A stretch of 33,234 nucleotides of DNA, taken from the NCBI GenBank assembly GCA_017404205.1, contig JAFRCV010000010.1, positions 1 through 33,234 on the forward strand. Reading direction: 5' to 3'. Shown piece by piece: positions 24,276 to 33,172 of this stretch. The stretch is from Erysipelotrichaceae bacterium (lineage in GTDB: Bacteria; Bacillota_I; Bacilli_A; Erysipelotrichales; Erysipelotrichaceae). Below the pieces are notes generated by a model that was given only the letters and a program-made list of their open reading frames with translations, did not search any database and was not told where the DNA came from. A program made the position numbers and the translations under genes. Position 1 is the stretch's first letter. The number at the start of each line of letters is the position of its first letter.

Positions 24276-25775
24276 ATGGCAAAGTTTTTTAAAGAAGAAT
24301 CAAGAACATTTAATGAATATCTATTAGTTCCAGGACTTTCAACTAAAAAGAATACTCCAGAAAATATTGATTTAACTACTCCATTAGTTAAGTATTCAAA
24401 GGGCAAGAAACCTAGTTTGAGTTTAAAACTGCCAATGGTTTCTGCAATTATGCAATCAGTATCAGACAATAATATGGCAATTGCGTTAGCTAAAGAGGGT
24501 GGCATAAGTTTCATTTTTGGCTCACAAGCAATTGAATCACAAGCTGAAATGATTAGAAAAGTTAAAAGATATAAGGCAGGCTTTGTAGTATCAGATTCAA
24601 ACATCAAACCTGATTCAAGTCTTGAAGAATTATTAACATTAATAGAAAAAACTGGGCATTCAACAGTTGCGGTTACTGATAACGGTTTATCTAATGGAAA
24701 ATTAAAAGGCTTAATTACTTCAAGAGATTATCGTATAAATAAAGTTGACTTAAAAGATCCTGTATCTAAATATATGACACCAATTAATAAATTAATATGT
24801 GCAAATGTAAAAGATGATTTAAGTCGTTGCAATGATATTATTTGGGATCATAAACTAAACACTTTGCCAGTAATAGATGATAAGGGCAACTTGGTTTATA
24901 TGGTCTTTAGAAAAGATTATGAATCACACAAAGAAAACCCAAATGAATTATTAGATGATGATAAAAGATTTATCGTTGGGGCAGGAATAAATACTAGAGA
25001 TTATAAAGAAAGAGTGCCAGCATTAATTGAAGCGGGTGTTGATGTTTTATGTATTGATTCTTCTGAAGGTTTTACTGAATATCAAAAAGACACAATAGCA
25101 TGGATTAAAAAGCATTATAAGAATATGAAAGTTGGTGCTGGTAATATTGTTGATGCCGAAGGATTTAAATATTTAGCTGATTGTGGTGCTGATTTTATTA
25201 AAATAGGTATTGGTGGTGGTTCAATTTGTATCACCAGAGAAACAAAAGGAATAGGTAGAGGACAAGCTACATCAGTTATTGAAGTAGCTAAGGCAAGAGA
25301 TGAATATTATAAAAAGACAGGTTATTATATTCCTATTTGTTCAGATGGTGGAATTGTTTATGATCATCATATAACTTTAGCTTTAGCAATGGGTGCTGAT
25401 TTTGTAATGTTAGGAAGATACTTCGCAAGATTTGAAGAATCACCTTCAAGTCTAATTAACTTCAATGGTTCATATTATAAAGAATATTGGGGTGAAGGTT
25501 CTACACGTGCTCGTAATTGGCAAAGATATGATCTTGGTGGTAAGGGCGGCTTCAAGTTTGAAGAAGGTGTTGATTCTTATGTTCCTTATGCAGGTAAACT
25601 TAAAGATAATGTCTTAACAACGGTTTCTAAAATAAAATCAACAATGGCTAATTGTGGTGCTAATAATTTAAAAGAATTTAGAAAGAAAGCACGCTTAACT
25701 GTTGTATCTGCTACTTCAATTGTTGAAGGTGGAGCACATGATGTTGTGGTAAAACACAATAAAGGCGCGGAATAA
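24276..25775 (+). CDS. guaB: IMP dehydrogenase of the Tritrichomonas foetus type
   Basis: 499 residues; converts IMP to XMP with NAD+, the committed step to GMP. It is a TIM barrel with an inserted CBS pair (about 95-225). The catalytic loop [20 protein letters not shown] places the nucleophile at C318, and the flap dyad is R417-Y418 in [12 protein letters not shown]. The start follows AAGGAG with five bases of spacing. From memory, its whole length, including the N-terminal [12 protein letters not shown] and the C-terminal [13 protein letters not shown], is strikingly close to the protozoan T. foetus enzyme and differs from standard bacterial GuaB (GPGSICTTR loop). Genes 25779 and 26590 follow within three bases and may be co-transcribed. 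Confidence 0.95.
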   Translation: MAKFFKEESRTFNEYLLVPGLSTKKNTPENIDLTTPLVKYSKGKKPSLSLKLPMVSAIMQSVSDNNMAIALAKEGGISFIFGSQAIESQAEMIRKVKRYKAGFVVSDSNIKPDSSLEELLTLIEKTGHSTVAVTDNGLSNGKLKGLITSRDYRINKVDLKDPVSKYMTPINKLICANVKDDLSRCNDIIWDHKLNTLPVIDDKGNLVYMVFRKDYESHKENPNELLDDDKRFIVGAGINTRDYKERVPALIEAGVDVLCIDSSEGFTEYQKDTIAWIKKHYKNMKVGAGNIVDAEGFKYLADCGADFIKIGIGGGSICITRETKGIGRGQATSVIEVAKARDEYYKKTGYYIPICSDGGIVYDHHITLALAMGADFVMLGRYFARFEESPSSLINFNGSYYKEYWGEGSTRARNWQRYDLGGKGGFKFEEGVDSYVPYAGKLKDNVLTTVSKIKSTMANCGANNLKEFRKKARLTVVSATSIVEGGAHDVVVKHNKGAE

Positions 25776-25778
25776 TTT

Positions 25779-26588
25779 ATGAGCAGTAACAATAGAAAAG
25801 AAAAAGAAAAGAAAAACGACAGTTTTGTAAAAGACGTACTTAAAAAAACTAAAGAAGCACATCGTGATATTAAAGACGTATTTAAATTTGGCAAAGAAGT
25901 TGTCGACATTTTTAACGAGTTTAAAGACATAGTGCCAACTATTCCATCTATTATATTGCCTAAAAAATATCTAAGTGAAGATGCATTAGTTGTTAACAAA
26001 GGAATTATCGAGTTAATTGAAGATTTAGCTGATGATTACTATCAAGTATTTAAGGCTTTTTGTAGTGAGTTTATTGTTTTTAATTATTTAGATGATAATA
26101 ATATCGATAAAGACATCTTTATTGAAAAAGTTCTTGATTATATTGAAACATATCATATAAAGAACAACGTCAATTATAAAGATGTTTTACAAAACTATGT
26201 TAATTGTCTTTTGCCTGCAATATCAAGCTTTGATAAAAAGGGTGGTCGCGAAGAAAAATACTTTAATAAAGCTGAAGAAATAGTAAATGAATTAAAAAAG
26301 GATTCTAAATACGATTTTGAAAAGGCAAAAGATTTTACTAGAATATTTGTTTCTTTGTATGTTTCAAGAGACGAGAAAAGAGAATTTGATTTTGATTTAA
26401 CAAAAGATAAGATAAATGAAACTATTAAACGATTAAGAGGTACCAAGTCATATAAAGCATTATTCCAAAATGGTAGAACATCAGCTGATATGAATATTAA
26501 ATATCACAAATTTAATTTCGTTGATATGCTGTTGATTCTTTTATATTTAAATATGCTTAGCAATAGATCCGAAAGTGAGTTAGACTAA
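25779..26588 (+). CDS. Unrecognised helical protein, first of an unknown pair
   Basis: A 269-residue, highly charged, largely helical protein with no signal peptide. The N-terminus is Lys-rich (RKEKEKKNDSFVKDVLKKTKE), suggesting contact with membrane or nucleic acid. It has a short hydrophobic stretch near the C-terminus (FVDMLLILLYLNML) that may be an amphipathic or membrane helix. I recognise no catalytic motif or family. It starts three bases after guaB and is followed after one base by gene 26590; the ribosome binding sites are poor for both, which suggests coupling. It is neither conserved housekeeping nor an obvious phage gene. Confidence 0.75.
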   Translation: MSSNNRKEKEKKNDSFVKDVLKKTKEAHRDIKDVFKFGKEVVDIFNEFKDIVPTIPSIILPKKYLSEDALVVNKGIIELIEDLADDYYQVFKAFCSEFIVFNYLDDNNIDKDIFIEKVLDYIETYHIKNNVNYKDVLQNYVNCLLPAISSFDKKGGREEKYFNKAEEIVNELKKDSKYDFEKAKDFTRIFVSLYVSRDEKREFDFDLTKDKINETIKRLRGTKSYKALFQNGRTSADMNIKYHKFNFVDMLLILLYLNMLSNRSESELD

Positions 26589-26589
26589 T

Positions 26590-27606
26590 ATGGCTAAAGC
26601 ACCTACACCAATGACATTAAGCCAGTTTTATGAAAAATTCGGAAGCAAAGCATTTGAAGCTTTCAATAGGCAAAAGAATGGAAAATACAATCCTTTTAGT
26701 AAGATTATTTTGAAAGATGATAGTTATGAAATTCAAAAAGCTATAAAGGACGGAATAAAGAATTTATCCAAAAATGTTGATAATTTGAATAAGTTCTCTA
26801 TTGATTTATCAAAACAACTTAATCTTTCAAATGTATTATCTACAGTTAGTGCTGTTACAGGTGTTTTGAATCTTTGTGCAACAGTTGCGGGTTTTGCTTT
26901 AGTTCATAAAGATTTAAAGGATGTCAAAGATAATATTAATAGTCTAGCAGAAACAGTTCTAGATAAACATGACCAGGAAACTTTTTATAAGTTTGATAAA
27001 ATGCTTGGAACTTATAAAAACATGCTAGACCGCAAGAAAATAGGAAATGAATTTTCTGAAGATGAATATTATGAACTAATTAATGAAGAACAAGCTATTT
27101 TGAAATTATTAATTACAATATTCAACAAATCTACAAGCAACAATAAAAATGATATTTTATCAGCGATAGTCACTTTAGCATCTATGTTCGCATGTACTAT
27201 ATCTAATTATGACGAAGTATATTACTTTAGTCATAAAGATGTTCAAAAATGGCATGGGTATCACGATGATTGGGTAGATACATATGAATCTTTATTATCT
27301 AAGCAATTCAAAAACGAATTGTATGATTTCATATTTATAGACGAGAATCACAATCAAAATGAAACTGATTTAATCGTAGAATCTATTGTAAATTCTTTTA
27401 AAGAAGCAAAACAATCAATAAAAGATAAACAAACTTTAATTGGATTAAATTCTACTAGAAAAGAGTATTCTACACTAATAAATATGATTAATCAAAGTGT
27501 GTTAGATGACGTGAAAGAGACATTTGATGAAATGAATTTAAGCAATAATGTCCAAATACAAAATTTAGTTAAAGAAGTTGCGCAAACGCTTGAGATGAGT
27601 AAATAA
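26590..27606 (+). CDS. Unrecognised protein with hydrophobic helix and coiled coil, second of an unknown pair
   Basis: 338 residues. A long helical N-terminal part (about 45-80) leads to a hydrophobic segment at 82-105 (TVSAVTGVLNLCATVAGFAL) directly followed by a charged heptad-like helix (KDLKDVKDNINSLAETV). A second hydrophobic stretch lies at 189-204. A HDDWVD patch and a helical C-terminus follow. The hydrophobic segment with flanking coiled coil is seen in membrane-inserting alpha-helical toxins and in several phage-defence effectors, but I see no specific family motif and assign no function. It follows gene 25779 by one base and ends at a terminator. Confidence 0.75.
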   Translation: MAKAPTPMTLSQFYEKFGSKAFEAFNRQKNGKYNPFSKIILKDDSYEIQKAIKDGIKNLSKNVDNLNKFSIDLSKQLNLSNVLSTVSAVTGVLNLCATVAGFALVHKDLKDVKDNINSLAETVLDKHDQETFYKFDKMLGTYKNMLDRKKIGNEFSEDEYYELINEEQAILKLLITIFNKSTSNNKNDILSAIVTLASMFACTISNYDEVYYFSHKDVQKWHGYHDDWVDTYESLLSKQFKNELYDFIFIDENHNQNETDLIVESIVNSFKEAKQSIKDKQTLIGLNSTRKEYSTLINMINQSVLDDVKETFDEMNLSNNVQIQNLVKEVAQTLEMSK

Positions 27607-27635
27607 CAAAAGTATATTTTAAAATAATTAAAATC

Positions 27636-27664
27636 AAGAATTGCTTATAAAAAGCGATTCTTTT
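27636..27664 (+). terminator. Intrinsic terminator after the unknown pair
   Basis: An 11-bp stem with one G-T pair (27636-27646 with 27652-27662), 5-base loop, then TTTTC. It closes the guaB-unknown-unknown unit. Confidence 0.8.
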
Positions 27665-27691
27665 CATTATGTCTCTTCTTTTATATATTAA

Positions 27692-27700
27692 TGTTAAAAT
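27692..27700 (+). promoter_or_regulatory. Extended -10 for the FAD oxidoreductase
   Basis: TGTTAAAAT fits an extended -10 (TGnTAAAAT); no good -35. AAGGAAAAAG follows before the ATG at 27722. Confidence 0.45.
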
Positions 27701-27721
27701 TAATATGTAAGGAAAAAGTTA

Positions 27722-29098
27722 ATGAAATATGATATTGCGATAATAGGGGCTGGCCCTGGTGGTATTTATGCGGCCTATGAATTAGTTAAGAATAATAATT
27801 CTCTTAAGATTGCGATTATTGATTGTGGACACGAATTAAGTAAGAGAAAATGCCCAATCGATAATGACAAGGTTAAGAGCTGTATCAATTGTAAGACATG
27901 TTCAATCATGAATGGTTTTGGTGGGGCAGGTGCTTTTTCTGATGGAAAATATAACATCACTAATGACTTTGGTGGTTCTTTATATGAATATATTGGTAAA
28001 GATAAAGCTTTAAAATTAATGGAATATATTGATGAAATAAATATGTCTTATGCAGGCCAAGATATTAAAATGTATTCTACAGCTAATAGTGATCTTAAAA
28101 AGATTTGTATGCAAAATGGTCTACAACTATTAAATGCCTCTGTAAGACATTTAGGTACTGATATTAATTATGTTGTATTAGAAAACTTATACAATGTCTT
28201 AAAGGAACATGTAGACTTCTATTTTGATACTAAAATTGAAGATATTAAAGTTAATGATGATTCTTATTCATTAATATATGAAAATGGTCAAATAGATTGT
28301 GAGTATTGTATTGTTTCGGTTGGTAGAAGTGGTTCTAAATGGTCTGAAGCTATTTGTAAGAAACTAGGAATCGAGACAAGAAGTAATCGTGTTGATATTG
28401 GAGTTAGAGTTGAGCTTCCAGCTGCAATCTTCTCACATATTACTGATCAATTATATGAAAGTAAGATTGTATATCGTACAGCTAAGTTTGAAGATAATGT
28501 ACGTACTTTCTGTATGAATCCAAATGGCTTAGTAGTTAATGAAAATACTAATGGTATCGTAACTGTTAATGGACATTCATTTGAAGATCCATCTAAAAAG
28601 ACTGAGAACACAAACTTTGCGTTACTTGTATCTAAGAAATTCTCCGTTCCATTTAAGGATTCTACTGGTTACGCTGAATCTATCGCTAGACTTTCTAATA
28701 TGTTAGGTGGTGGCGTAATTGTTCAAAGATTTGGAGATCTTGAAAGAGGTAGAAGATCTACTGAAGAAAGAATCGCTGCTAGTACAGTTAGACTTACCTT
28801 AAATGCGACACCAGGTGATTTAAGCCTAGTATTACCAAAAAGAATATTAGATGGTATTGTCGAAATGATTTATGCATTAGATAAGATTGCCCCAGGCACT
28901 GCCAATGATGATACCTTATTATATGGTGTAGAAGTTAAGTTCTATAATATGCAAGTAGATGTCGACAATAATCTAGAAACTAAGTATAAGAAGTTATATA
29001 TGATAGGTGATGGCAGTGGTGTTACGCATTCTTTATCACATGCTAGTGCATCTGGCGTATATGTTGCAGATAATATCTTAAAAGAAATAGCTAAATAA
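27722..29098 (+). CDS. FAD-dependent oxidoreductase, COG2509-type
   Basis: 458 residues. An N-terminal Rossmann dinucleotide motif (IIGAGPGGIYAAYEL, G9-x-G11-x-x-G14) binds FAD. A Cys-rich region follows (C44, C54, C57, C60) and then NGFGGAGAFSDGKYN, the hallmark of the uncharacterised FAD-dependent dehydrogenase group COG2509. Near the C-terminus, MIGDGSGVTHSLSHASASGVYVADNI closes the FAD site, as in related flavoproteins. Substrate and electron partner are unknown; the C-x2-C-x2-C could hold iron-sulfur or a redox disulfide. It is a single gene with its own terminator. Confidence 0.88.
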   Translation: MKYDIAIIGAGPGGIYAAYELVKNNNSLKIAIIDCGHELSKRKCPIDNDKVKSCINCKTCSIMNGFGGAGAFSDGKYNITNDFGGSLYEYIGKDKALKLMEYIDEINMSYAGQDIKMYSTANSDLKKICMQNGLQLLNASVRHLGTDINYVVLENLYNVLKEHVDFYFDTKIEDIKVNDDSYSLIYENGQIDCEYCIVSVGRSGSKWSEAICKKLGIETRSNRVDIGVRVELPAAIFSHITDQLYESKIVYRTAKFEDNVRTFCMNPNGLVVNENTNGIVTVNGHSFEDPSKKTENTNFALLVSKKFSVPFKDSTGYAESIARLSNMLGGGVIVQRFGDLERGRRSTEERIAASTVRLTLNATPGDLSLVLPKRILDGIVEMIYALDKIAPGTANDDTLLYGVEVKFYNMQVDVDNNLETKYKKLYMIGDGSGVTHSLSHASASGVYVADNILKEIAK

Positions 29099-29118
29099 AT
29101 TAAAAAACAATATATCGT

Positions 29119-29157
29119 AAAAAACCACATTTTTTTTCATAAAAATGTGGTTTTTTT
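29119..29157 (+). terminator. Strong intrinsic terminator before the division cluster
   Basis: A perfect 16-bp stem (29119-29134 with 29141-29156) with a 6-base loop and a T7 tail. It isolates the division operon from the FAD oxidoreductase gene. Confidence 0.93.
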
Positions 29158-29158
29158 A

Positions 29159-29187
29159 TTGACTTGATGTTATATTTAAGTCATAAT
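29159..29187 (+). promoter_or_regulatory. Promoter of the mraZ division operon
   Basis: TTGACT (29159-29164), 17-base spacer, CATAAT (29182-29187). Start of transcription about 29194, inside the MraZ boxes, so the 5' leader is about 32 bases. Confidence 0.8.
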
Positions 29188-29188
29188 A

Positions 29189-29223
29189 GTGGTATAAAGT
29201 GGTTAAAAGTGGGTAAAAGTGGG
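29189..29223 (+). promoter_or_regulatory. Putative MraZ operator: four GTGG boxes at 10-bp spacing
   Basis: GTGG occurs at 29189, 29199, 29209 and 29219, each separated by exactly 10 bases, with A/T-rich spacers (AAAGTGG or AAAAGTGGG). Such tandem boxes upstream of mraZ are bound by MraZ in Mollicutes and other bacteria. Here they run from the -10 to the start codon and overlap the ribosome binding region, so bound MraZ would block both initiation and early elongation. Confidence 0.85.
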
Positions 29224-29225
29224 AA

Positions 29226-29663
29226 ATGTTTATAGGTGAATATTCGCATAATTTAGATGCTAAAGGAAGAATAATCATACCTAGTAAGTTAAGAAATGAA
29301 CTTCATTCATCTTTTATATTGACTAGAGGTTTAGATAATTGTTTAACAATTTATTCACTTGAACAATGGGAAAAGATATTCATTGAAATAAACAAACTTC
29401 CAACTACAAAAAAAGCTACAAGACAATATATCAGAGTCTTAACAAGTAGCGCATGTGAATGTACATTAGATAACCAAGGACGTATCTTAATACCTACAAA
29501 TTTAGCTGAACCATTAGGCATCAAAAAAGAAGTAACGATCATTGGTGCTAATGACCATATTGAAATCTGGGATAAGAAAACTTGGGATGAATATATTGAT
29601 GAAGCTGATAAGAGCTTCGAAGATGTAGCTGAAAACTTAAGCGACTTACTAGACAATGACTAA
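29226..29663 (+). CDS. mraZ: Transcriptional regulator MraZ
   Basis: 145 residues: two AbrB-like swapped-hairpin halves with DAKGRIIIPSKLR and DNQGRILIPTNLAEPLGI as the paired DNA-binding motifs. It forms a ring that binds the repeated boxes upstream and represses the division cluster. No classical AGGAGG precedes the ATG; the last GTGGG box is next to it. Its 3' end overlaps rsmH by 8 bases. Confidence 0.97.
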   Translation: MFIGEYSHNLDAKGRIIIPSKLRNELHSSFILTRGLDNCLTIYSLEQWEKIFIEINKLPTTKKATRQYIRVLTSSACECTLDNQGRILIPTNLAEPLGIKKEVTIIGANDHIEIWDKKTWDEYIDEADKSFEDVAENLSDLLDND

Positions 29664-30573
29664 ACATATAAGTGTCCTTCTAAATGAAGCACTAGAATTA
29701 TTAGATGTCAAAGAAGGTGGCACCTATATAGATGGAACGCTTGGCCGCGGAGGTCATAGCAAGAAGATTCTTGAAAAGCTTGGAAATGGCAAACTATATT
29801 GTTTCGATTTAGATAATCAAGCAATTGAAGAATCAAAAGAAGTCTTAAAAGACTATAAAAATGTAATTTATATTCATGACAATTACATGAATATGAATAA
29901 ATATGTGGATTCAGTTGATGGCATCTTGTTAGATCTTGGTGTCTCATCTCCACAATTTGATGAAGCTAGTAGGGGCTTCTCATATCGCTATGATGGACCA
30001 TTAGATATGCGCATGAATAGCGATAATGATTTAACAGCCTACACAATCATTAACACCTACAGTCAAGAAGAATTAATCAAAATATTCTATGACTATGGTG
30101 AAGAAAAATTCGCTAGAAGAATAGCGGAGAAAATAGTGGAACATAGAAAAACTGTTCCAATTGAAACAACATTACAACTGGTTGAAGTTATCAAAGAAGC
30201 CCTCCCTTCAAAAATTCTCAGCCAAAAAGGGCATCCTGCTAAACAAGTATTTCAAGCTTTGCGTATAGCAGTTAACCACGAATTAGATTCCCTTTCTTTC
30301 TTCTTAGATAACTTCGATCAAATATTAAAAAAAGATGGAAAGGCAGTAATAATAAGCTTTCATTCTCTAGAAGACAGACTAATTAAAAGGAAATTTAAAC
30401 AGTTAAGTAGCGTGGAAGATGACAAAAGAATATTTAAACTTCCAGAAGAAATAGAAAAAGCTAAATTTGCCTTAATAAATCATAAGGCAATAAGTCCTAG
30501 CGAAGATGAAATTAAGAATAACCCAAGAAGTAAAAGCGCCAAATTAAGAGGAATTGTAAGATTAGGAGATTGA
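29656..30573 (+). CDS. rsmH: 16S rRNA (cytosine-1402-N4) methyltransferase RsmH
   Basis: 305 residues, formerly MraW. The SAM-binding loop is YIDGTLGRGGHSKKIL; other family motifs are DGILLDLGVSSPQFDEASRGFSYR and ISFHSLEDRLIKRKF. It methylates C1402 in the 30S P site. It overlaps mraZ and precedes the ftsL-like gene by one base, the canonical division-cluster order. Confidence 0.98.
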   Translation: MTKHISVLLNEALELLDVKEGGTYIDGTLGRGGHSKKILEKLGNGKLYCFDLDNQAIEESKEVLKDYKNVIYIHDNYMNMNKYVDSVDGILLDLGVSSPQFDEASRGFSYRYDGPLDMRMNSDNDLTAYTIINTYSQEELIKIFYDYGEEKFARRIAEKIVEHRKTVPIETTLQLVEVIKEALPSKILSQKGHPAKQVFQALRIAVNHELDSLSFFLDNFDQILKKDGKAVIISFHSLEDRLIKRKFKQLSSVEDDKRIFKLPEEIEKAKFALINHKAISPSEDEIKNNPRSKSAKLRGIVRLGD

Positions 30574-30574
30574 T

Positions 30575-30871
30575 ATGGCAAAGATTAGAAAAAGAAAAGT
30601 TGATCATTTAAATCGTTTCGCAAGATTGTTTTTCACTTTATCAATTTTGAGTTTACTTTTTTCAGGAATTTTTGTTAACATTCATACTACATCTTTAACT
30701 ATGAAAATACAAAATATGAATAATCAAATAAATGATTTAAGAGCAGACAATCAAAAACTTAATGTTGAAATTGCTAGCTTAGAAAATAAAGATCGTATTT
30801 ATATGATTGCTCAAGATGCAGGTCTTAATCAAAATCAAGATAATATAATTTCTATCCAAGGCGGTTATTAA
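30575..30871 (+). CDS. ftsL: FtsL-like cell division protein
   Basis: 98 residues: a basic cytoplasmic N-terminus (KIRKRKVDHLNRF), one transmembrane helix (about 18-36) and an extracytoplasmic coiled coil (KIQNMNNQINDLRADNQKL). The length, topology and position between rsmH and the division PBP fit FtsL, which bridges FtsB/DivIC and the septal synthase. Sequence identity in this family is weak, so the call rests on topology and context. Confidence 0.88.
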   Translation: MAKIRKRKVDHLNRFARLFFTLSILSLLFSGIFVNIHTTSLTMKIQNMNNQINDLRADNQKLNVEIASLENKDRIYMIAQDAGLNQNQDNIISIQGGY

Positions 30872-30872
30872 T

Positions 30873-33089
30873 ATGAAGCAAAGCAACGCTATGCTTCGCA
30901 TTATCTATCTTTTGGCTTTAACATTGACAATAATTTGTATTGTCAATGTTTTTATTGTCTCAGTTTTTAAGGTACACATTCGTTCAAATACTTCTCTTGA
31001 ACCATATATTGAATCTGTTTCTCTAGTATCAGAAACTATTTATGCTAAAAGAGGCAATATTTATGATGCTAATGGACAAATAGTTGCTCAAGATCAAAAA
31101 ACATATGACATAATTTGCTATTTAGATAAAAATCGTAAAAGTGGCAAGAATGTGGCTTATGTAGATGATCCGCTTTATACTTCACAAGTATTAGCTAATT
31201 ATTTAGATATGGATGCAAGCGATATTTTTTATTATCTGACTAATAATCCTAATCTTTATCAAACTGAATTAGGCCTAAAAGGAAGAAATCTTAGTGAAGA
31301 AACAAAAAACGCCATCTTAAATTATGATGGTATACATGGCATAGGTTTTAAAGAATCAACAAAAAGAATTTATAATCAAGGCAGAAATTTTGCACCATAC
31401 CTAATTGGCTATGCTCAAAGTGATGAAGATGGAAAACTAATAGGCAAGATGGGCCTTGAAGCTTATTTAAATGATGAACTATCAGGTATTGATGGCAAGC
31501 ATATTTATCAAAAAGATAAAAACGGTTATGTTTTAACAGGAATGAGGGAAGAAGTTGAACCTGCAAGCAATGGTTATGATGTATATACAACTATTGATAC
31601 TTCTATTCAACAAGCATTAGAAACTGCTTTTGATGAAGTAACAAGTCAAAATAATGCCTCAAAAGCTTGGGGCTCAGTAATGGAAATAAATACAGGCAAA
31701 ATATTAGCTTGGGGACAAACGCCATCTTTTGATCCAAACGACATGAATACTATTGAAGATTGGACAAATATGGGCTCACAAGTTCCATATGAGCCTGGTT
31801 CAGTAATGAAATCATTTATCTATGCTACAGCAATGGATATTGGCACATATAATGGAAATGCAACATTTGATTCTAGCGCATATTGTTATTTAACAAATGG
31901 TAATCAACCATATAGATCATATGGAGAAAACTATGGTTGTATTTCTAATGCCGCAGGTAAATCATGGGGAACAATAGAACTAGACTATGGATTAATATAT
32001 TCAAGTAATGTTGCAACTTCAACTCTATTATCTGATTATGTTGGTGTCGAAAAATATTCGGAATATTTAGATAAATTTGGTTTCTTTAAGAAAGTTGATA
32101 CTGATGGCATTGAAGAAGTTAGTGGAGTTAAACATTACAATTGGCCAAGTGAAAAATTGTCACTTACTTATGGGCAGGGAAGTAGTGTTACCATGCTTCA
32201 ATTAATGCAAGGATACAGTGCAATTTTTGGAAATGGGGAAATGGTCAAACCTTATTATATTGATAAGATAGTTGATAGTGATAATGATGAAATAATATAT
32301 AGTGGTAAAAGAACAGTTGTTTCAACGCCAATTAAACAATCAACTGCCAAGCAAATGCAAGAATTGCTCACAAGAGTAGTTAGTGATAAAGCAGGTACTG
32401 CTAAATATTATGCCGTAGATGAAGTTGATATTATGGCCAAGACAGGTACATCAGAGATTATTGAAGGTGGTGGATATAACTCAGATGATTCAATTACATC
32501 GGTAATGTTAGCTTTTCCAGCCAATAATCCTCAATATATGATTTATTTTGCATATATTTCTCCTTATGATTATTACAATCATACTTTCTCAAATCCAATT
32601 AAAAACTTAATTAAAAGAACCGCAATCTTAACAGAAGTTGGATACAATCAAAATGAACACCAAATAAATAACATTATTAAAAAAGAAGAAATGCCTAATG
32701 TTATTGGTGAAAACTATAATGATGCTTATGAATTATTAAATGCTGAATATGAACTTGATGTCATAAGAATAGGCAATGGAGATATTGTATATAAACAATA
32801 TCCTGAGGCCAATAGTCAAGTTTATTCAAAAACAAAAGTATATTTATTAACTGATACAAATACTATAAGTCTTCCTAATTTTAATGGTTGGACAAGAAAA
32901 GAAGTAATAAATTATTGGAATATTAGTGGTGTTCCAATAATGATGGATGGCTATGGAGTTGCATATGAACAATCACTTCCTGCAGGAAGCAATGTTAATG
33001 AATATAGCGATGTAACAGTTAAATTTAAAAATATTGAAAGTAGTGTAGATACAAGTATTAAAGAAGTTATTCCAGAAGCTGATGAATGA
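30873..33089 (+). CDS. Class B penicillin-binding protein with two PASTA domains, septal transpeptidase
   Basis: 738 residues. A short cytoplasmic tail and one signal-anchor helix (about 9-30) precede the PBP dimerisation domain (about 55-220) and the transpeptidase domain. Active-site motifs are S310-V-M-K313, S377-S-N379 and K523-T-G525. The C-terminus has two PASTA-like domains (about 605-660, MPNVIGENYNDAYELL, and about 670-730, LPNFNGWTRKEVINYW), as in PBP2x and PBP1 of cocci. It cross-links septal peptidoglycan and is a beta-lactam target. It is the last gene of the transcript; a strong terminator follows, so mraY, murD and the rest of the cluster are not co-transcribed through here. 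Confidence 0.96.
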   Translation: MKQSNAMLRIIYLLALTLTIICIVNVFIVSVFKVHIRSNTSLEPYIESVSLVSETIYAKRGNIYDANGQIVAQDQKTYDIICYLDKNRKSGKNVAYVDDPLYTSQVLANYLDMDASDIFYYLTNNPNLYQTELGLKGRNLSEETKNAILNYDGIHGIGFKESTKRIYNQGRNFAPYLIGYAQSDEDGKLIGKMGLEAYLNDELSGIDGKHIYQKDKNGYVLTGMREEVEPASNGYDVYTTIDTSIQQALETAFDEVTSQNNASKAWGSVMEINTGKILAWGQTPSFDPNDMNTIEDWTNMGSQVPYEPGSVMKSFIYATAMDIGTYNGNATFDSSAYCYLTNGNQPYRSYGENYGCISNAAGKSWGTIELDYGLIYSSNVATSTLLSDYVGVEKYSEYLDKFGFFKKVDTDGIEEVSGVKHYNWPSEKLSLTYGQGSSVTMLQLMQGYSAIFGNGEMVKPYYIDKIVDSDNDEIIYSGKRTVVSTPIKQSTAKQMQELLTRVVSDKAGTAKYYAVDEVDIMAKTGTSEIIEGGGYNSDDSITSVMLAFPANNPQYMIYFAYISPYDYYNHTFSNPIKNLIKRTAILTEVGYNQNEHQINNIIKKEEMPNVIGENYNDAYELLNAEYELDVIRIGNGDIVYKQYPEANSQVYSKTKVYLLTDTNTISLPNFNGWTRKEVINYWNISGVPIMMDGYGVAYEQSLPAGSNVNEYSDVTVKFKNIESSVDTSIKEVIPEADE

Positions 33090-33120
33090 TTTACGTTACC
33101 TTCTAAAGTAATTAAGACAA

Positions 33121-33172
33121 ATATAAAATAGGCATGATTTTATACAAATCGTGCCTATTTTATATGTTTTTT
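33121..33172 (+). terminator. Strong intrinsic terminator ending the mraZ operon
   Basis: A stem of up to 20 bp with one G-T pair (33121-33140 with 33146-33165), 5-base loop, then GTTTTTTTG. The remaining bases to the window end hold no recognisable gene. Confidence 0.93.
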
